A stretch of DNA of 64,000 nt, from the NCBI RefSeq assembly GCF_036320965.1, contig NC_092271.1, positions 27,687,036 to 27,751,035 of the forward strand, in the 5' to 3' direction. The notes under the pieces are model-generated. The model worked only from the letters and a program-made list of their open reading frames with translations. It was not told where the DNA came from and searched no databases. The translations under genes were made by a program, and so were the position numbers. Shown one piece after another: positions 32,197 through 43,104 of this stretch (its first letter is position 1; each line of letters opens with the position of its first letter). This DNA comes from Panulirus ornatus (lineage: Eukaryota; Arthropoda; Malacostraca; Decapoda; Palinuridae).

Positions 32197-32396
32197 CTAG
32201 CATTACAGATATGGCAAACAAACGGCTTTTCACCAGTATGAATTCGTTCATGTCTTTCTTTATGTTCTTTCCGCTTGAACTTTTTCCCACAGTGAACACA
32301 ATCATATTTGCGTATATGGAAGTGATGATCTTCTACATGACGACGAAGAAGGTTTGCATTAGCAAGTGTGACAAGACAAAGCTGACACTGCCGAGC
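32197..32396 (-). CDS. C2H2 zinc-finger protein, exon with fingers 1-3
   Basis: Acceptor 'ttgacttacag' and donor 'gtaagtacc' on the - strand. It encodes [20 protein letters not shown] (finger 1; C4, C7, H20 and H24 or H25), then [20 protein letters not shown] with RIH (finger 2, C-x2-C-x12-H-x3-H) and the TGEKPF linker, then VCHICNA. The Cys pair of finger 3 is here and its His pair is in the next exon (C-x2-C-x12-H-x4-H across the junction). It starts at phase 0 and ends with two bases that complete Arg. Finger style and architecture resemble arthropod BTB-ZF factors such as lola/broad; the BTB domain is not in the window. Confidence 0.92.
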
Positions 32397-33708
32397 CTGT
32401 AAGTCAATGAGGCTTGTAAGTTTGCAGTTTCAATGAAGAGTTCAAGACGGGATTCAATCTCATATTCTAATACTATGACTGACTACATCAACATGGATGC
32501 CCTGAATGCATGTCCATGGAATACCATTGGAGAATTGAGAAAAACAATTCTCTAAAAGGATGCAGTATAAATTAGATCATTCACACACTCAAGTTCTTTG
32601 AATAATGCAAAGAGAAATCTACAAAATATCATATCAAGGTATTACACAGGAAACTCTTTTTACCTATAGAGAACAATATGCATGGGGCAAATAACATGCC
32701 ATTAATCAAGGCCATCTCAGGTGAAAGAAAAAAGTTATATAGAAATACAGTAGAAATTAATCTGGGCTCCACAAGAGTTTCGAAACCTGATTCTTAAAGG
32801 AATAAAGGTTATATGAAGAAGGAAAGACAAAAGGAGGAGAATTCCAAAGCTTAGGTCATCGAGGGAAGAAGGAGGCATCATTACAGCTCATCCTTGAGTG
32901 GTTGGTCTCCACAGAAAACTATTTGTATAAAATTGTGGATGAATGTGACAAGCTAAATAAAGAGAGAGAATGCTGGCAACATACTTAAGTTTGAAATGCT
33001 ATATGATAGTTCAACTCTTTAGCTCCATGGTTAGACTTCTGTTATATGAGTGGTTGTGCTTTCTTCAACATTATTCACAAAATACTGCCTTTATAAGCAG
33101 TGTGACCAAACTTAAGAAGCATTGCCTGCTGTTGGCCTAATGTAAGATGTGATAAGCTTGCTGCATATTGTTCTTATCCCTACTTGAATGCTTTTCTTAT
33201 ATTTGTCAATAGACAATATGCATCTTTTAAGATTTCCCTAATGTGAGACTGGCGACAGGATAGAGATGATGTCAACTCCCAAATCCCACTAAACATGTTT
33301 ATGTTGATGCTTACTTTCACCATATCCCACCCTCATAACTTTACACTTAATCATGCTGAATTTCATTAACCATGAATCAGACTAACTTTGGAGTTTGTCC
33401 ATGTTCCCTGTGAGCTGATGCAATGCAATAGACTTTTTACCTCATTCATGACTTTGCCATCATCTGTAAACATATTCCAGCAAAGTTTAAGCCTTCAAGC
33501 AAGGAATGGCTATATCTACATGCCATATTAGTGATATAAAAGAATACACAGAGGCAAGTGGAATGTACACATCAACAAGGAAAATTCTTAAAAATATAAC
33601 CAAATAAACTGTAAGCTAAAGTTCATATCTGAAAAAGACAATATATGATTAATTCAATTACATACATAAATTCAATATACCATCTGCAATATACAACTGA
33701 ATAAATAC

Positions 33709-33993
33709 ATGAAACAAGACCCAGCCTTACATTTCAATCACTTAAACAACCAAATTCCAAATTCATGGCCCATATACATGCATCCAAATGCTTTCAAGGG
33801 CACATCACCCACACTACAGTTGACAAACATCAACCTCAACAAACCTCTCCCCAAGATATATCCTCGCAAATCTACACTACCCAAAGAAGTTTCATGCTCT
33901 TGTACCTTAAGCCTGGTTAGCATTCATTATCGTGAGTATATAGATAGAATTAACCACACACAACCTGTCCTGCTCATGCTGTCACCATCTTGA
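33709..33993 (+). pseudogene. Possible decayed LINE C-terminal fragment (Jockey-like)
   Basis: The frame contains 'LPKEVSCSCTLSLVSIHYRE' and 'YIDRINHTQP'. This resembles the 'LPR..R.TL.QLR.G....L..Y..RI.P' signature near the C-terminus of some Jockey-like elements. The usual following Cys-rich motif is lost. It could be chance, and no other landmark supports it. Confidence 0.3.
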
Positions 33994-34542
33994 ATAAAAC
34001 AAAAAACTTTTAATGCTCAACACTAGCTCATCATAAACAAAACTCCAATATCTCATCTACATCTAGTGAGAGCCTAGTGATCCCCCCCCCCAAAAAAAAA
34101 GGGATCCTAGGACCCATATAACAACAATGACATCTCTTATACCAAGATCTGGTGAGCCTCTACAGTTTGTTGTCATTGCATAGCTTCAAAATTTCTAATT
34201 TACCTACATACTTCTTTTGGCACCTGTTTACCTTTTCCTGTCCTAGCACTGTAGCATGAACAAAACACCAAGCTGATCACCTGCAGTTTTGTATACTCTG
34301 ACGAGATATTTCTAAGCTAGGCTAAGGATGATTAGGTTACATAGGCTAATCTAATACAACCCTAACTCAGCTTTTTTTTTTCTTTTTGAGAGAGAGTGAG
34401 ACACAAAGAGGTTTTAAGATGATCCAACCAAGCCATAAAGGAAAAATCCTTACTTGCCTCTTTCTTCTATTCATTTTTTTAGAATATGATGATATGGGTG
34501 GGGAAGATTTGTACCCTAATAACTGCACTCAGTGTCTCTCAC

Positions 34543-34662
34543 CTGGGAAATTGGAGTGAGTAATGGAGGACCATTTGGGCTGCCAAGGGAGGAAGGTATG
34601 GTTACCACTGTCATGCGAAGACCATCACTACTGCTGCTTGGGGGGTCACCATCATCTTCCTC
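34543..34662 (-). CDS. C2H2 zinc-finger protein, upstream linker exon
   Basis: Forty codons between acceptor 'aatgacatcag' and donor 'gtgagaga' on the - strand: EEDDGDPPSSSSDGLRM, then TVVTIPSSLGSPNGPPLL, ending TPISQ. Both junctions are phase 0 and it joins directly to ARQCQLC at 32396. It is an acidic then Ser/Pro-rich linker of the kind that precedes the fingers in BTB-ZF proteins. The exon is too short and start-less for ORF finders. Support is two good splice sites, an open frame and matching phase; a transcript would confirm it. Confidence 0.75.
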
Positions 34663-34810
34663 CTGATGTCATTATCAAGAATTAATGATACAAGAAATCC
34701 AAACTCTGTCTGCTACAATATGTTGATAAGCTAGTGATCATCTGACTTTATTCATGGCAGAAATTTAAAATCAAAGCATAAGGCACTTGGTGACTAATAA
34801 AATCATTTTC

Positions 34811-34814
<4 letters not shown>

Positions 34815-34872
<58 letters not shown>
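34815..34872. repeat. (TA)n microsatellite
   Basis: An uninterrupted TA run directly abuts the T-rich (tail) end of an antisense SINE. Confidence 0.95.
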
Positions 34873-34873
<1 letters not shown>

Positions 34874-34972
34874 TTTTCTTTTTCTTTCATACTATTCGCC
34901 ATTTCCCGCATTAGCGAGGTAGCGTTAAGAACAGAGGACTGGGCCTTTGAGGGAATATCCTCGCCTGGCCCC

Positions 34973-34976
<4 letters not shown>
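34873..34976 (-). mobile_element. SINE-like element, 3' half
   Basis: Antisense tail 'cgccatttcccgcattagcg' and 'ttaagaacagaggactggg', cut off at a (CT)n/(TA)n run. Confidence 0.85.

Positions 34977-35032
<56 letters not shown>
34977..35032. repeat. (CT)n then (TA)n microsatellite
   Basis: A CT run changes into a TA run and replaces the missing half of the SINE. Confidence 0.9.
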
Positions 35033-35033
<1 letters not shown>

Positions 35034-35463
35034 ACTTTTTTTATCTACATCAAGTCTTGAAAATTATCTGGGAATACAAATCAGCAATGAATAAATAAAA
35101 AAGTTATTTGTCTGTTACTACAACATTCCCACATTCAATAAACAAAATTAAATATTTAAAGAAGGATAAGAATAAGCTTTCAATAATATATCAATGATGC
35201 AAATCAATAAATATCATCATGATTTTAATGCTAGTGTATGAGTTTCAAGCATGGAAGTGCAGAACAGGAACTTTTGAAACAAAAGCATGCAAAAGAAAAC
35301 AAATCTAGTGGTACCCTTAATCATTGGATATTTAATTTGTAATTAATTCACAAGGATATGCATCTAATCGAGCAATCACCTACACATCAAATCTACACAA
35401 AATACATCAAAAACCAAACTAAAGTATTTACAGTATTTCCGAGTTACACAGTATACATTCCTT

Positions 35464-35464
<1 letters not shown>

Positions 35465-35504
<40 letters not shown>

Positions 35505-35528
35505 GTTAAGAACAGAGGACTGGGCCTT

Positions 35529-35596
<68 letters not shown>
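35465..35596. repeat. (CA)n/(TA)n with a SINE scrap inside
   Basis: CA then TA repeats. At about 35505-35530 there is a 25-bp antisense SINE scrap ('ttaagaacagaggactggg'), then (TA)n to 35596. Confidence 0.85.

Positions 35597-36166
<570 letters not shown>

Positions 36167-36250
<84 letters not shown>
36167..36250. repeat. (TA)n microsatellite
   Basis: An uninterrupted 84-bp TA run after the SINE head. Confidence 0.95.
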
Positions 36251-36257
<7 letters not shown>

Positions 36258-36289
36258 GTGTGTGGCATGCGTGTGTGCATTACCAGACT

Positions 36290-36510
36290 CTGCCTTCTTG
36301 AAGTTACACTGTGAGTGAAAAGTCACTTTTGATGAGGCTGTAAAATCATCATTTGACTAGAGAAAGAACAGTGTCATCAAAGAGTTTCTCATTTCAAAGA
36401 AATCCATCTTGTCCCTCCTACTGAGTGCAGTGCAGCCTTGGGGCTCCAAGATTCCCTGGAAAAAGCATCCTGGGTAACAGCTAGACCCTTTCAGGAAAGA
36501 ATTCTGGGTT
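36290..36510 (-). repeat. Dispersed repeat related to the Penelope-like relic (unit 1)
   Basis: Its reverse complement shares 'gttacccaggatg', the 'ggagccccaagg' block and 'gtgacttttcactca' in the same order as 60771-60940 and 42915-43060. The copy at 60.7 kb lies between RT-like and GIY-YIG-like parts of a Penelope-like element, so this is probably a linker fragment of that family. Non-coding here. Confidence 0.5.
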
Positions 36511-36547
36511 GATTACAAATAAATGAATAATCCACCTCTGACTCATG

Positions 36548-37400
36548 AAGCACTATCTGACCCATTCCAAGATGTCCTCTCTCCCACAGAACACACACAC
36601 ACTCATGCAACACTTCTCGAAAATCAGCCACAAACCAAACTCACCCCTTAACAGGAAAGTCATGAAAAACTTATGCAAAATCCACACACACAAAAAAAAA
36701 AACACTCTTCACTCCCACTGATACAAGAAATACAATTAAAACAAAGAACTCTCCTGCCCTAGAAGTCCCTTCTAACTTAATGAAATTCCTGCAGCACTAT
36801 AAAGCCAACCATATACACCAGGCATGACCACCAGTCATAAAGTGTAGTGACATGTTTTGGTTAGTGGGAATGATCATCCATTCAAGGTGACTAAAAAGGG
36901 TGTGAGGTGGAACTGTGTCTGTATGAGGTTAAGTGAAAGACTGAAGACTAACATGAAGATGCAAAGGTTCTGTTCTGGATGAACCACTGTTCCAAAAGTG
37001 TAATGTAATTAGGTGGTTTGAGGGGGTTTAGGATTGTTATCATGTAGGCAAATTTTCAGATGCAAGGTATTTTATTGTGGAACAAGGAGTAGCTGGATAT
37101 CTATAAGTGTTTGAACTGTAAGTGGAACAAAGTCATTTAAGTGAAAGTCTGGCATATTATCAGGAACTGTTGCAGGAGAGTTCTTTAAGGTTTAACTGCA
37201 CTACTTGCATCAGTGGGAGAGAAAGGTGAGGGAGCAGTTGTTTCTGGAAGGATTTTGTGTAGGTTCTACATGTTCTCCTACCTAGGGGTCTAGTTAATTT
37301 GTGACTGATTTTTTGGTAGAGTCTCATGAGTATGCTTGTTTTCTTTGGGAAAATAGATCTCACTGGACTGGGTTAGAAGTGCTTCATGAGTCGGTTCGGT
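36548..37400. repeat. Diverged inverted repeat (arms ~250 bp)
   Basis: The arm at 36548-36830 (+) and the reverse complement of 37160-37400 share 'catgaagcact', 'acaaaatcc', 'ctcccactgat.caa' and 'aaagaactctcctgc' in order. The translated arms look alike too ('KISHKPNSPLNRK' on one, 'KISHKLTRPLGRR' on the other). The family is unknown. The same structure is duplicated in unit 2 (40090-40943). Confidence 0.65.
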
Positions 37401-37544
37401 AGGTGCAGATCTTTTTAACATGCCATAGTTAGTCTATTACTACCCCAAGACCCCTTTCTAAAAGTGTTCTTATGATATTTCAGAAACCCTTTTCCTGGAT
37501 CTTCTATATACAAAGGCTGTGCTACACTCAGTAGCAGGGCTTGG

Positions 37545-37571
<27 letters not shown>

Positions 37572-37575
<4 letters not shown>

Positions 37576-38160
37576 TTATTATTATACTTTGTCGCTGTCT
37601 CCCGCGTTTGCGAGGTAGCGCAAGGAAACAGACGAAAGAAATGCCCCCCCCCCATACACATGTATATACATACGTCCACACACGCAAATATACATACCTA
37701 CACAGCTTTCCATGGTTTACCCCAGACGCTTCACATGCCTTGCTTCAATCCAATGACAGCACGTCAACCCCGGTATACCACATCGCTCCAATTCACTCTA
37801 TTCCTTGCCCTCCTTTCACCCTCCTGCATGTTCAGGCCCCGATCACACAAAATCTTTTTCACTTCATCTTTCCACCTCCAATTTGGTCTCCCTCTTCTCC
37901 TTGTTCCCTCCACCTCCGACACATATATCCTCTTGGTCAATCTTTCCTCACTCATTCTCTCCATGTGCCCAAACCATTTCAAAACACCCTCTTCTGCTCT
38001 CTCAACCACGCTCTTTTTATTTCCACACATCTCTCTTACCCTTACGTTACTCACTCGATTAAACCACCTCACACCACACATTGTCCTCAAACATCTCATT
38101 TCCAGCACATCCATCCTCCTGCACACCACTCTATCCATAGCCCACGCCTCGCAACATAGC
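37572..38160 (-). mobile_element. RTE-like LINE 3' end, short-UTR subfamily (unit 1, copy a)
   Basis: On the - strand it runs from 'GCEAWAMDRVV' through 'RRRGRPNWRWKDEVKKIL' and the stop to the short 3' UTR and tail ('tttgtcgctgtctcccgcg' here). It is 5'-truncated at 38160. A second LINE tail follows at once at 38166, so one LINE inserted next to the other's 3' end. Confidence 0.9.
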
Positions 38161-38165
38161 AAACC

Positions 38166-39092
38166 ATTGCTTTGTCGCTGTCTCCCGCGTTTGCGAGGTA
38201 GCGCAAGGAAACAGACGAAAGAAATGGCCCAACCCACCCCCATACACATGTATATACATACGTCCACACACGCAAATATACATACCTACACAGCTTTCCA
38301 TGGTTTACCCCAGACGCTTCACATGCCCTGATTCAATCCACTGACAGCACGTCAACCCCGGTATACCACATCGCTCCAATTCACTCTATTCCTTGCCCTC
38401 CTTTCACCCTCCTGCATGTTCAGGCCCCGATCACACAAAATCTTTTTCACTCCATCTTTCCACCTCCAATTTGGTCTCCCTCTTCTCCTTGTTCCCTCCA
38501 CCTCCGACACATATATCCTCTTGGTCAATCTTTCCTCACTCATTCTCTCCATGTGCCCAAACCATTTCAAAACATCCTCTTCTGCTCTCTCAACCACGCT
38601 CTTTTTATTTCCACACATCTCTCTTACCTTACGTTACTTACTCGATCAAACCACCTCACACCACACATTGTCCTCAAACATCTCATTTCCAGCACATCCA
38701 TCCTCCTGCACACCACTCTATCCATAGCCCACACCTCGCAACCATACAACATTGTTGGAACCACTATTCCTTCAAACATACCCATTTTTGCTTTCCGAGA
38801 TAATGTTCTCGACTTCCACACATTCTTCAAGGCTCCCAGAATTTTCGCCCCCTCCCCCATCCTATGATCCACTTCCGCTTCCATGGTTCCATCCGCTGCC
38901 AGATCCACTCCCAGGTATCTAAAACACTTTACTTCCTCAGTTTTTCTCCATTCAAACTCACCTCCCAATTGACTTGACCCTCAACCCTACTGTACCTAAT
39001 AACCTTGCTCTTATTCACATTTACTCTTAACTTTCTTCTTTCACACATTTTACCAAACTCAGTCACCAGCTTCTGCAGTTTCTCACATGAAT
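38166..39092 (-). mobile_element. RTE-like LINE 3' end, short-UTR subfamily (unit 1, copy b)
   Basis: It runs from 'VADSCEKLQKLVTEFGK' (about 39090) to the tail at 38166 on the - strand. Small indels near 38640 (one C lost) and 38938 break the frame. The unit-2 counterpart at 41712-42648 lacks those two indels, so they arose after the duplication or in one parent copy. Confidence 0.9.
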
Positions 39093-39104
39093 CAGCCACA
39101 TATT

Positions 39105-39334
39105 TTTTTTTTCAAACTATTCGCCATTTCCCGCGTTAGCGAGGTAGGGTTAAGAACAGAGGACTGGGCCTTTTTTGGAATATCCTCACCTGGCCCCCTC
39201 TGTTCCTTCTTTTGGAAAATTAAAAAAAAAACAAGAGGGGAGGATTTCCAGCCCCCCGCTCCCTCCCCTTTTAGTCGCCTTCTACGACACGCAGGGAATA
39301 AGTGGGAAGTATTCTTAATCCCCTATCCCCAGGG

Positions 39335-39340
<6 letters not shown>
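39105..39340 (-). mobile_element. SINE-like element (end of unit 1)
   Basis: Antisense full copy. Tail side 'cgccatttcccgcgttagcg', head at 'cccctatccccagggataat', then a (TA)n run. Confidence 0.9.

Positions 39341-39412
<72 letters not shown>
39341..39412. repeat. (TA)n microsatellite at the duplication boundary
   Basis: A TA run that joins unit 1 to unit 2. The equivalent run at 35836-35935 precedes unit 1, so recombination between TA/SINE tracts could have produced the duplication. Confidence 0.9.
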
Positions 39413-39416
<4 letters not shown>

Positions 39417-39643
39417 TCATCCTATTTGCCATTTCCTGCGATAGCGAGGTAGTGTTAAGAACAGAGGACTGGGCCTTTGAGGGAATATCCTCACCTGGCC
39501 CTCTTCTCTGTTCCTTCTTTTGGAAAATTAAAAAAAAAAATGAGAGGGGAGGATTTCCAGCCCCCCGCTCCCTTCCCTTTTAGTCGCCTTCTACGACACG
39601 CAGGGAATATGTGGGAAGTATTCTTTCTCCCCTATCGCCAGGG

Positions 39644-39645
<2 letters not shown>
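39413..39645 (-). mobile_element. SINE-like element (start of unit 2)
   Basis: The same antisense copy as at 35936, with the same diagnostic 'tttcctgcgatagcgaggta', then a (TA)n run. Confidence 0.9.
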
Positions 39646-39685
<40 letters not shown>

Positions 39686-39688
<3 letters not shown>

Positions 39689-39736
39689 TCCTTGCGCTAC
39701 CTCGCAAACGCGGGAGACAGCGACAAAGTATAAAAA

Positions 39737-39756
<20 letters not shown>
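39686..39756 (+). mobile_element. Minimal LINE insertion: 3' tail plus poly(A) only
   Basis: About 45 bp ('gtttccttgcgctacctcgc' and the rest of the tail) followed by about 23 A, between two (TA)n runs. It is absent from the matching place in unit 1 (36167-36250). It looks like an extremely 5'-truncated LINE insertion. Confidence 0.75.
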
Positions 39757-39801
<45 letters not shown>

Positions 39802-41087
39802 GTGTGTGGCATGCGTGTGTGCATTACCAGACTCTGCCTTCTTGAAGTTACACTGTGAGTGAAAAGTCACTTTTGATGAGGCTGTAAAATCATCATTTGA
39901 CTAGAGAAAGAACAGTGTCATCAAAGAGTTTCTCATTTCAAAGAAATCCATCTTGTCCCTCCTACTGAGTGCAGTGCAGCCTTGGGGCTCCAAGATTCCC
40001 TGGAAAAAGCATCCTGGGTAACAGCTAGACCCTTTCAGGAAAGAATTCTGGGTTGATTACAAATAAATGAATAATCCACCTCTGACTCATGAAGCACTAT
40101 CTGACCCATTCCAAGATGTCCTCTCTCCCACAGAACACACACACACTCATGCAACACTTCTCGAAAATCAGCCACAAACCAAACTCACCCCTTAACAGGA
40201 AAGTCATGAAAAACTTATGCAAAATCCACACACACAAAAAAAAAACACTCTTCACTCCCACTGATACAAGAAATACAATTAAAACAAAGAACTCTCCTGC
40301 CCTAGAAGTCCCTTCTAACTTAATGAAATTCCTGCAGCACTATAAAGCCAACCATATACACCAGGCGTGACCACCAGTCATAAAGTGTAGTGACATGTTT
40401 TGGTTAGTGGGAATGATCATCCATTCAAGGTGACTAAAAAGGGTGTGAGGTGGAACTGTGTCTGTATGAGGTTAAGTGAAAGACTGAAGACTAACATGAA
40501 GATGCAAAGGTTCTGTTCTGGATGAACCACTGTTCCAAAAGTGTAATGTAATTAGGTGGTTTGAGGGGGTTTAGGATTGTTATCATGTAGGCAAATTTTC
40601 AGATGCAAGGTATTTTATTGTGGAACAAGGAGTAGCTGGATATCTATAAGTGTTTGAACTGTAAGTGGAACAAAGTCATTTAAGTGAAAGTCTGGCATAT
40701 GATCAGGAACTGTTGCAGGAGAGTTCTTTAAGGTTTAACTGCACTACTTGCATCAGTGGGAGAGAAAGGTGAGGGAGCAGTTGTTTCTGGAAGGATTTTG
40801 TGTAGGTTCTACATGTTCTCCTGCCTAGGGGTCTAGTTAATTTGTGACTGATTTTTTGGTAGAGTCTCATGAGTATGCTTGTTTTCTTTGGGAAAATAGA
40901 TCTCACTGGACTGGGTTAGAAGTGCTTCATGAGTCGGTTCGGTAGGTGCAGATCTTTTTAACATGCCATAGTTAGTCTATTACTACCCCAAGACCCCTTT
41001 CTAAAAGTGTTCTTATGATATTTCAGAAACCCTTTTCCTGGATCTTCTATATACAAAGGCTGTGCTACACTCAGTAGCAGGGCTTGG

Positions 41088-41089
<2 letters not shown>
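39757..41089. repeat. Unit-2 copy of the unique block and inverted repeat
   Basis: A (TA)n run followed by 39795-41089, which matches 36251-37546. It includes the Penelope-linker-like repeat (39833-40053, -) and both inverted-repeat arms (40091-40373 and 40703-40943). Confidence 0.9.
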
Positions 41090-41114
<25 letters not shown>

Positions 41115-41118
<4 letters not shown>

Positions 41119-41703
41119 TTATTATTATACTTTGTCGCTGTCTCCCGCGTTTGCGAGGTAGCGCAAGGAAACAGACGAAAGAAATGCCCCCCCCCCATAC
41201 ACATGTATATACATACGTCCACACACGCAAATATACATACCTACACAGCTTTCCATGGTTTACCCCAGACGCTTCACATGCCTTGCTTCAATCCAATGAC
41301 AGCACGTCAACCCCGGTATACCACATCGCTCCAATTCACTCTATTCCTTGCCCTCCTTTCACCCTCCTGCATGTTCAGGCCCCGATCACACAAAATCTTT
41401 TTCACTTCATCTTTCCACCTCCAATTTGGTCTCCCTCTTCTCCTTGTTCCCTCCACCTCCGACACATATATCCTCTTGGTCAATCTTTCCTCACTCATCC
41501 TCTCCATGTGCCCAAACCACTTCAAAACACCCTCTTCTGCTCTCTCAACCACGCTCTTTTTATTTCCACACATCTCTCTTACCCTTACGTTACTCACTCG
41601 ATTAAACCACCTCACACCACACATTGTCCTCAAACATCTCATTTCCAGCACATCCATCCTCCTGCGCACAACTCTATCCATAGCCCACGCCTCGCAACCA
41701 TAG
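41115..41703 (-). mobile_element. RTE-like LINE 3' end, short-UTR subfamily (unit 2, copy a)
   Basis: Counterpart of 37572-38160, with 'YGCEAWAMDRVVRRRMDV' at its truncated end. It is slightly longer at the 5' end ('gcaaccatag') than the unit-1 copy. Confidence 0.9.
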
Positions 41704-41711
41704 CAAACCAT

Positions 41712-42648
41712 TGCTTTGTCGCTGTCTCCCGCGTTTGCGAGGTAGCGCAAGGAAACAGACGAAAGAAATGGCCCAACCCACCCCCATACACATGTATATA
41801 CATACGTCCACACACGCAAATATACATACCTACACAGCTTTCCATGGTTTACCCCAGACGCTTCACATGCCCTGATTCAATCCACTGACAGCACGTCAAC
41901 CCCGGTATACCACATCGCTCCAATTCACTCTATTCCTTGCCCTCCTTTCACCCTCCTGCATGTTCAGGCCCCGATCACACAAAATCTTTTTCACTCCATC
42001 TTTCCACCTCCAATTTGGTCTCCCTCTTCTCCTCGTTCCCTCCACCTCCGACACATATATCCTCTTGGTCAATCTTTCCTCACTCATTCTCTCCATGTGC
42101 CCAAACCATTTCAAAACATCCTCTTCTGCTCTCTCAACCACGCTCTTTTTATTTCCACACATCTCTCTTACCCTTACGTTACTTACTCGATCAAACCACC
42201 TCACACCACACATTGTCCTCAAACATCTCATTTCCAGCACATCCATCCTCCTGCACACCACTCTATCCATAGCCCACACCTCGCAACCATACAACATTGT
42301 TGGAACCACTATTCCTTCAAACATACTCATTTTTGCTTTCCGAGATAATGTTCTCGACTTCCACACATTCTTCAAGGCTCCCAGAATTTTCGCCCCCTCC
42401 CCCATCCTATGATCCACTTCCGCTTCCATGGTTCCATCCGCTGCCAGATCCACTCCCAGGTATCTAAAACACTTTACTTCCTCCAGTTTTTCTCCATTCA
42501 AACTCACCTCCCAATTGACTTGACCCTCAACCCTACTGTACCTAATAACCTTGCTCTTATTCACATTTACTCTTAACTTTCTTCTTTCACACACTTTACC
42601 AAACTCAGTCACCAGCTTCTGCAGTTTCTCACATGAATCAGCCACATA
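41712..42648 (-). mobile_element. RTE-like LINE 3' end, short-UTR subfamily (unit 2, copy b)
   Basis: Counterpart of 38166-39092. The frame is open from 'VADSCEKLQKLV' to the stop at 41896, covering the end of RT and the whole C-terminal domain. The RT active site is missing, so it is a dead truncated copy with an intact remaining frame. Confidence 0.9.
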
Positions 42649-42649
42649 T

Positions 42650-42912
42650 TTTTTTTTCATACTATTTGCCATTTCCCGCATTAGCCAGGTAGCGTTATGA
42701 ACAGAAGACTGAGCCTTTGAGGGAATATCCCCACTTGGCACTCATCTCTGTTCCTCTTTTGGAAAATTAAAAAAAAACGAGAGGGAAGGATTTCCAGCCA
42801 CCCGCTCCCTCCCCTTTTAGTCGCCTTCGTGTCATAGAAGGCGACTAAAAAGGGAGGGAGCGGGTTGCTGGAAATCCTCCCCTCTCGTTTTTTTTTAATT
42901 TTCCAAAAGAAG
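42650..42912. mobile_element. SINE foldback: antisense SINE joined to a sense SINE piece
   Basis: An antisense SINE (42650-42828) meets a sense SINE fragment (42837-42909). Arms 42756-42828 and 42837-42909 are near-perfect inverted repeats of about 73 bp around the 8-bp loop 'gtgtcata'. Each arm covers the same internal part of the SINE ('gtcgccttc' to 'cttttggaaaatt'). Confidence 0.88.
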
Positions 42913-43080
42913 GACCTCTTTCTAAAGGCTCTTGCAGCCCAAGGATGTGCTGCAGGGAAATGTATACTCCTTTAGAGCAAGAAGTTCTTTGGCAAAACCT
43001 TTGTCCCAGTGATAAAGTCTCACCAAAGGTGACTTTTCACTCAGCTTAAACTCTTTCAGGTGGTGTCCAGTAACACACAC
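42913..43080 (+). repeat. Penelope-linker-like dispersed repeat
   Basis: Shares 'ctttctaaaggctc', 'agcccaagga', 'gagcaagaagttcttt' and 'ggtgacttttcactcagc' in order with 60792-60960, in the same orientation. Non-coding fragment. Confidence 0.6.
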
Positions 43081-43104
43081 ACAGACACATTTATTTATTT
43101 CATT

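Larger units (their letters stand above)
39413..42828. repeat. 3.54-kb tandem duplication, unit 2
   Basis: Repeats unit 1 in the same order. Visible differences are a different (TA)n length after the first SINE, an added LINE-tail scrap at 39686-39756, a one-base shorter A-run near 40240, and isolated substitutions such as 36822 'ggcatga' versus 'ggcgtga'. Confidence 0.9.
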
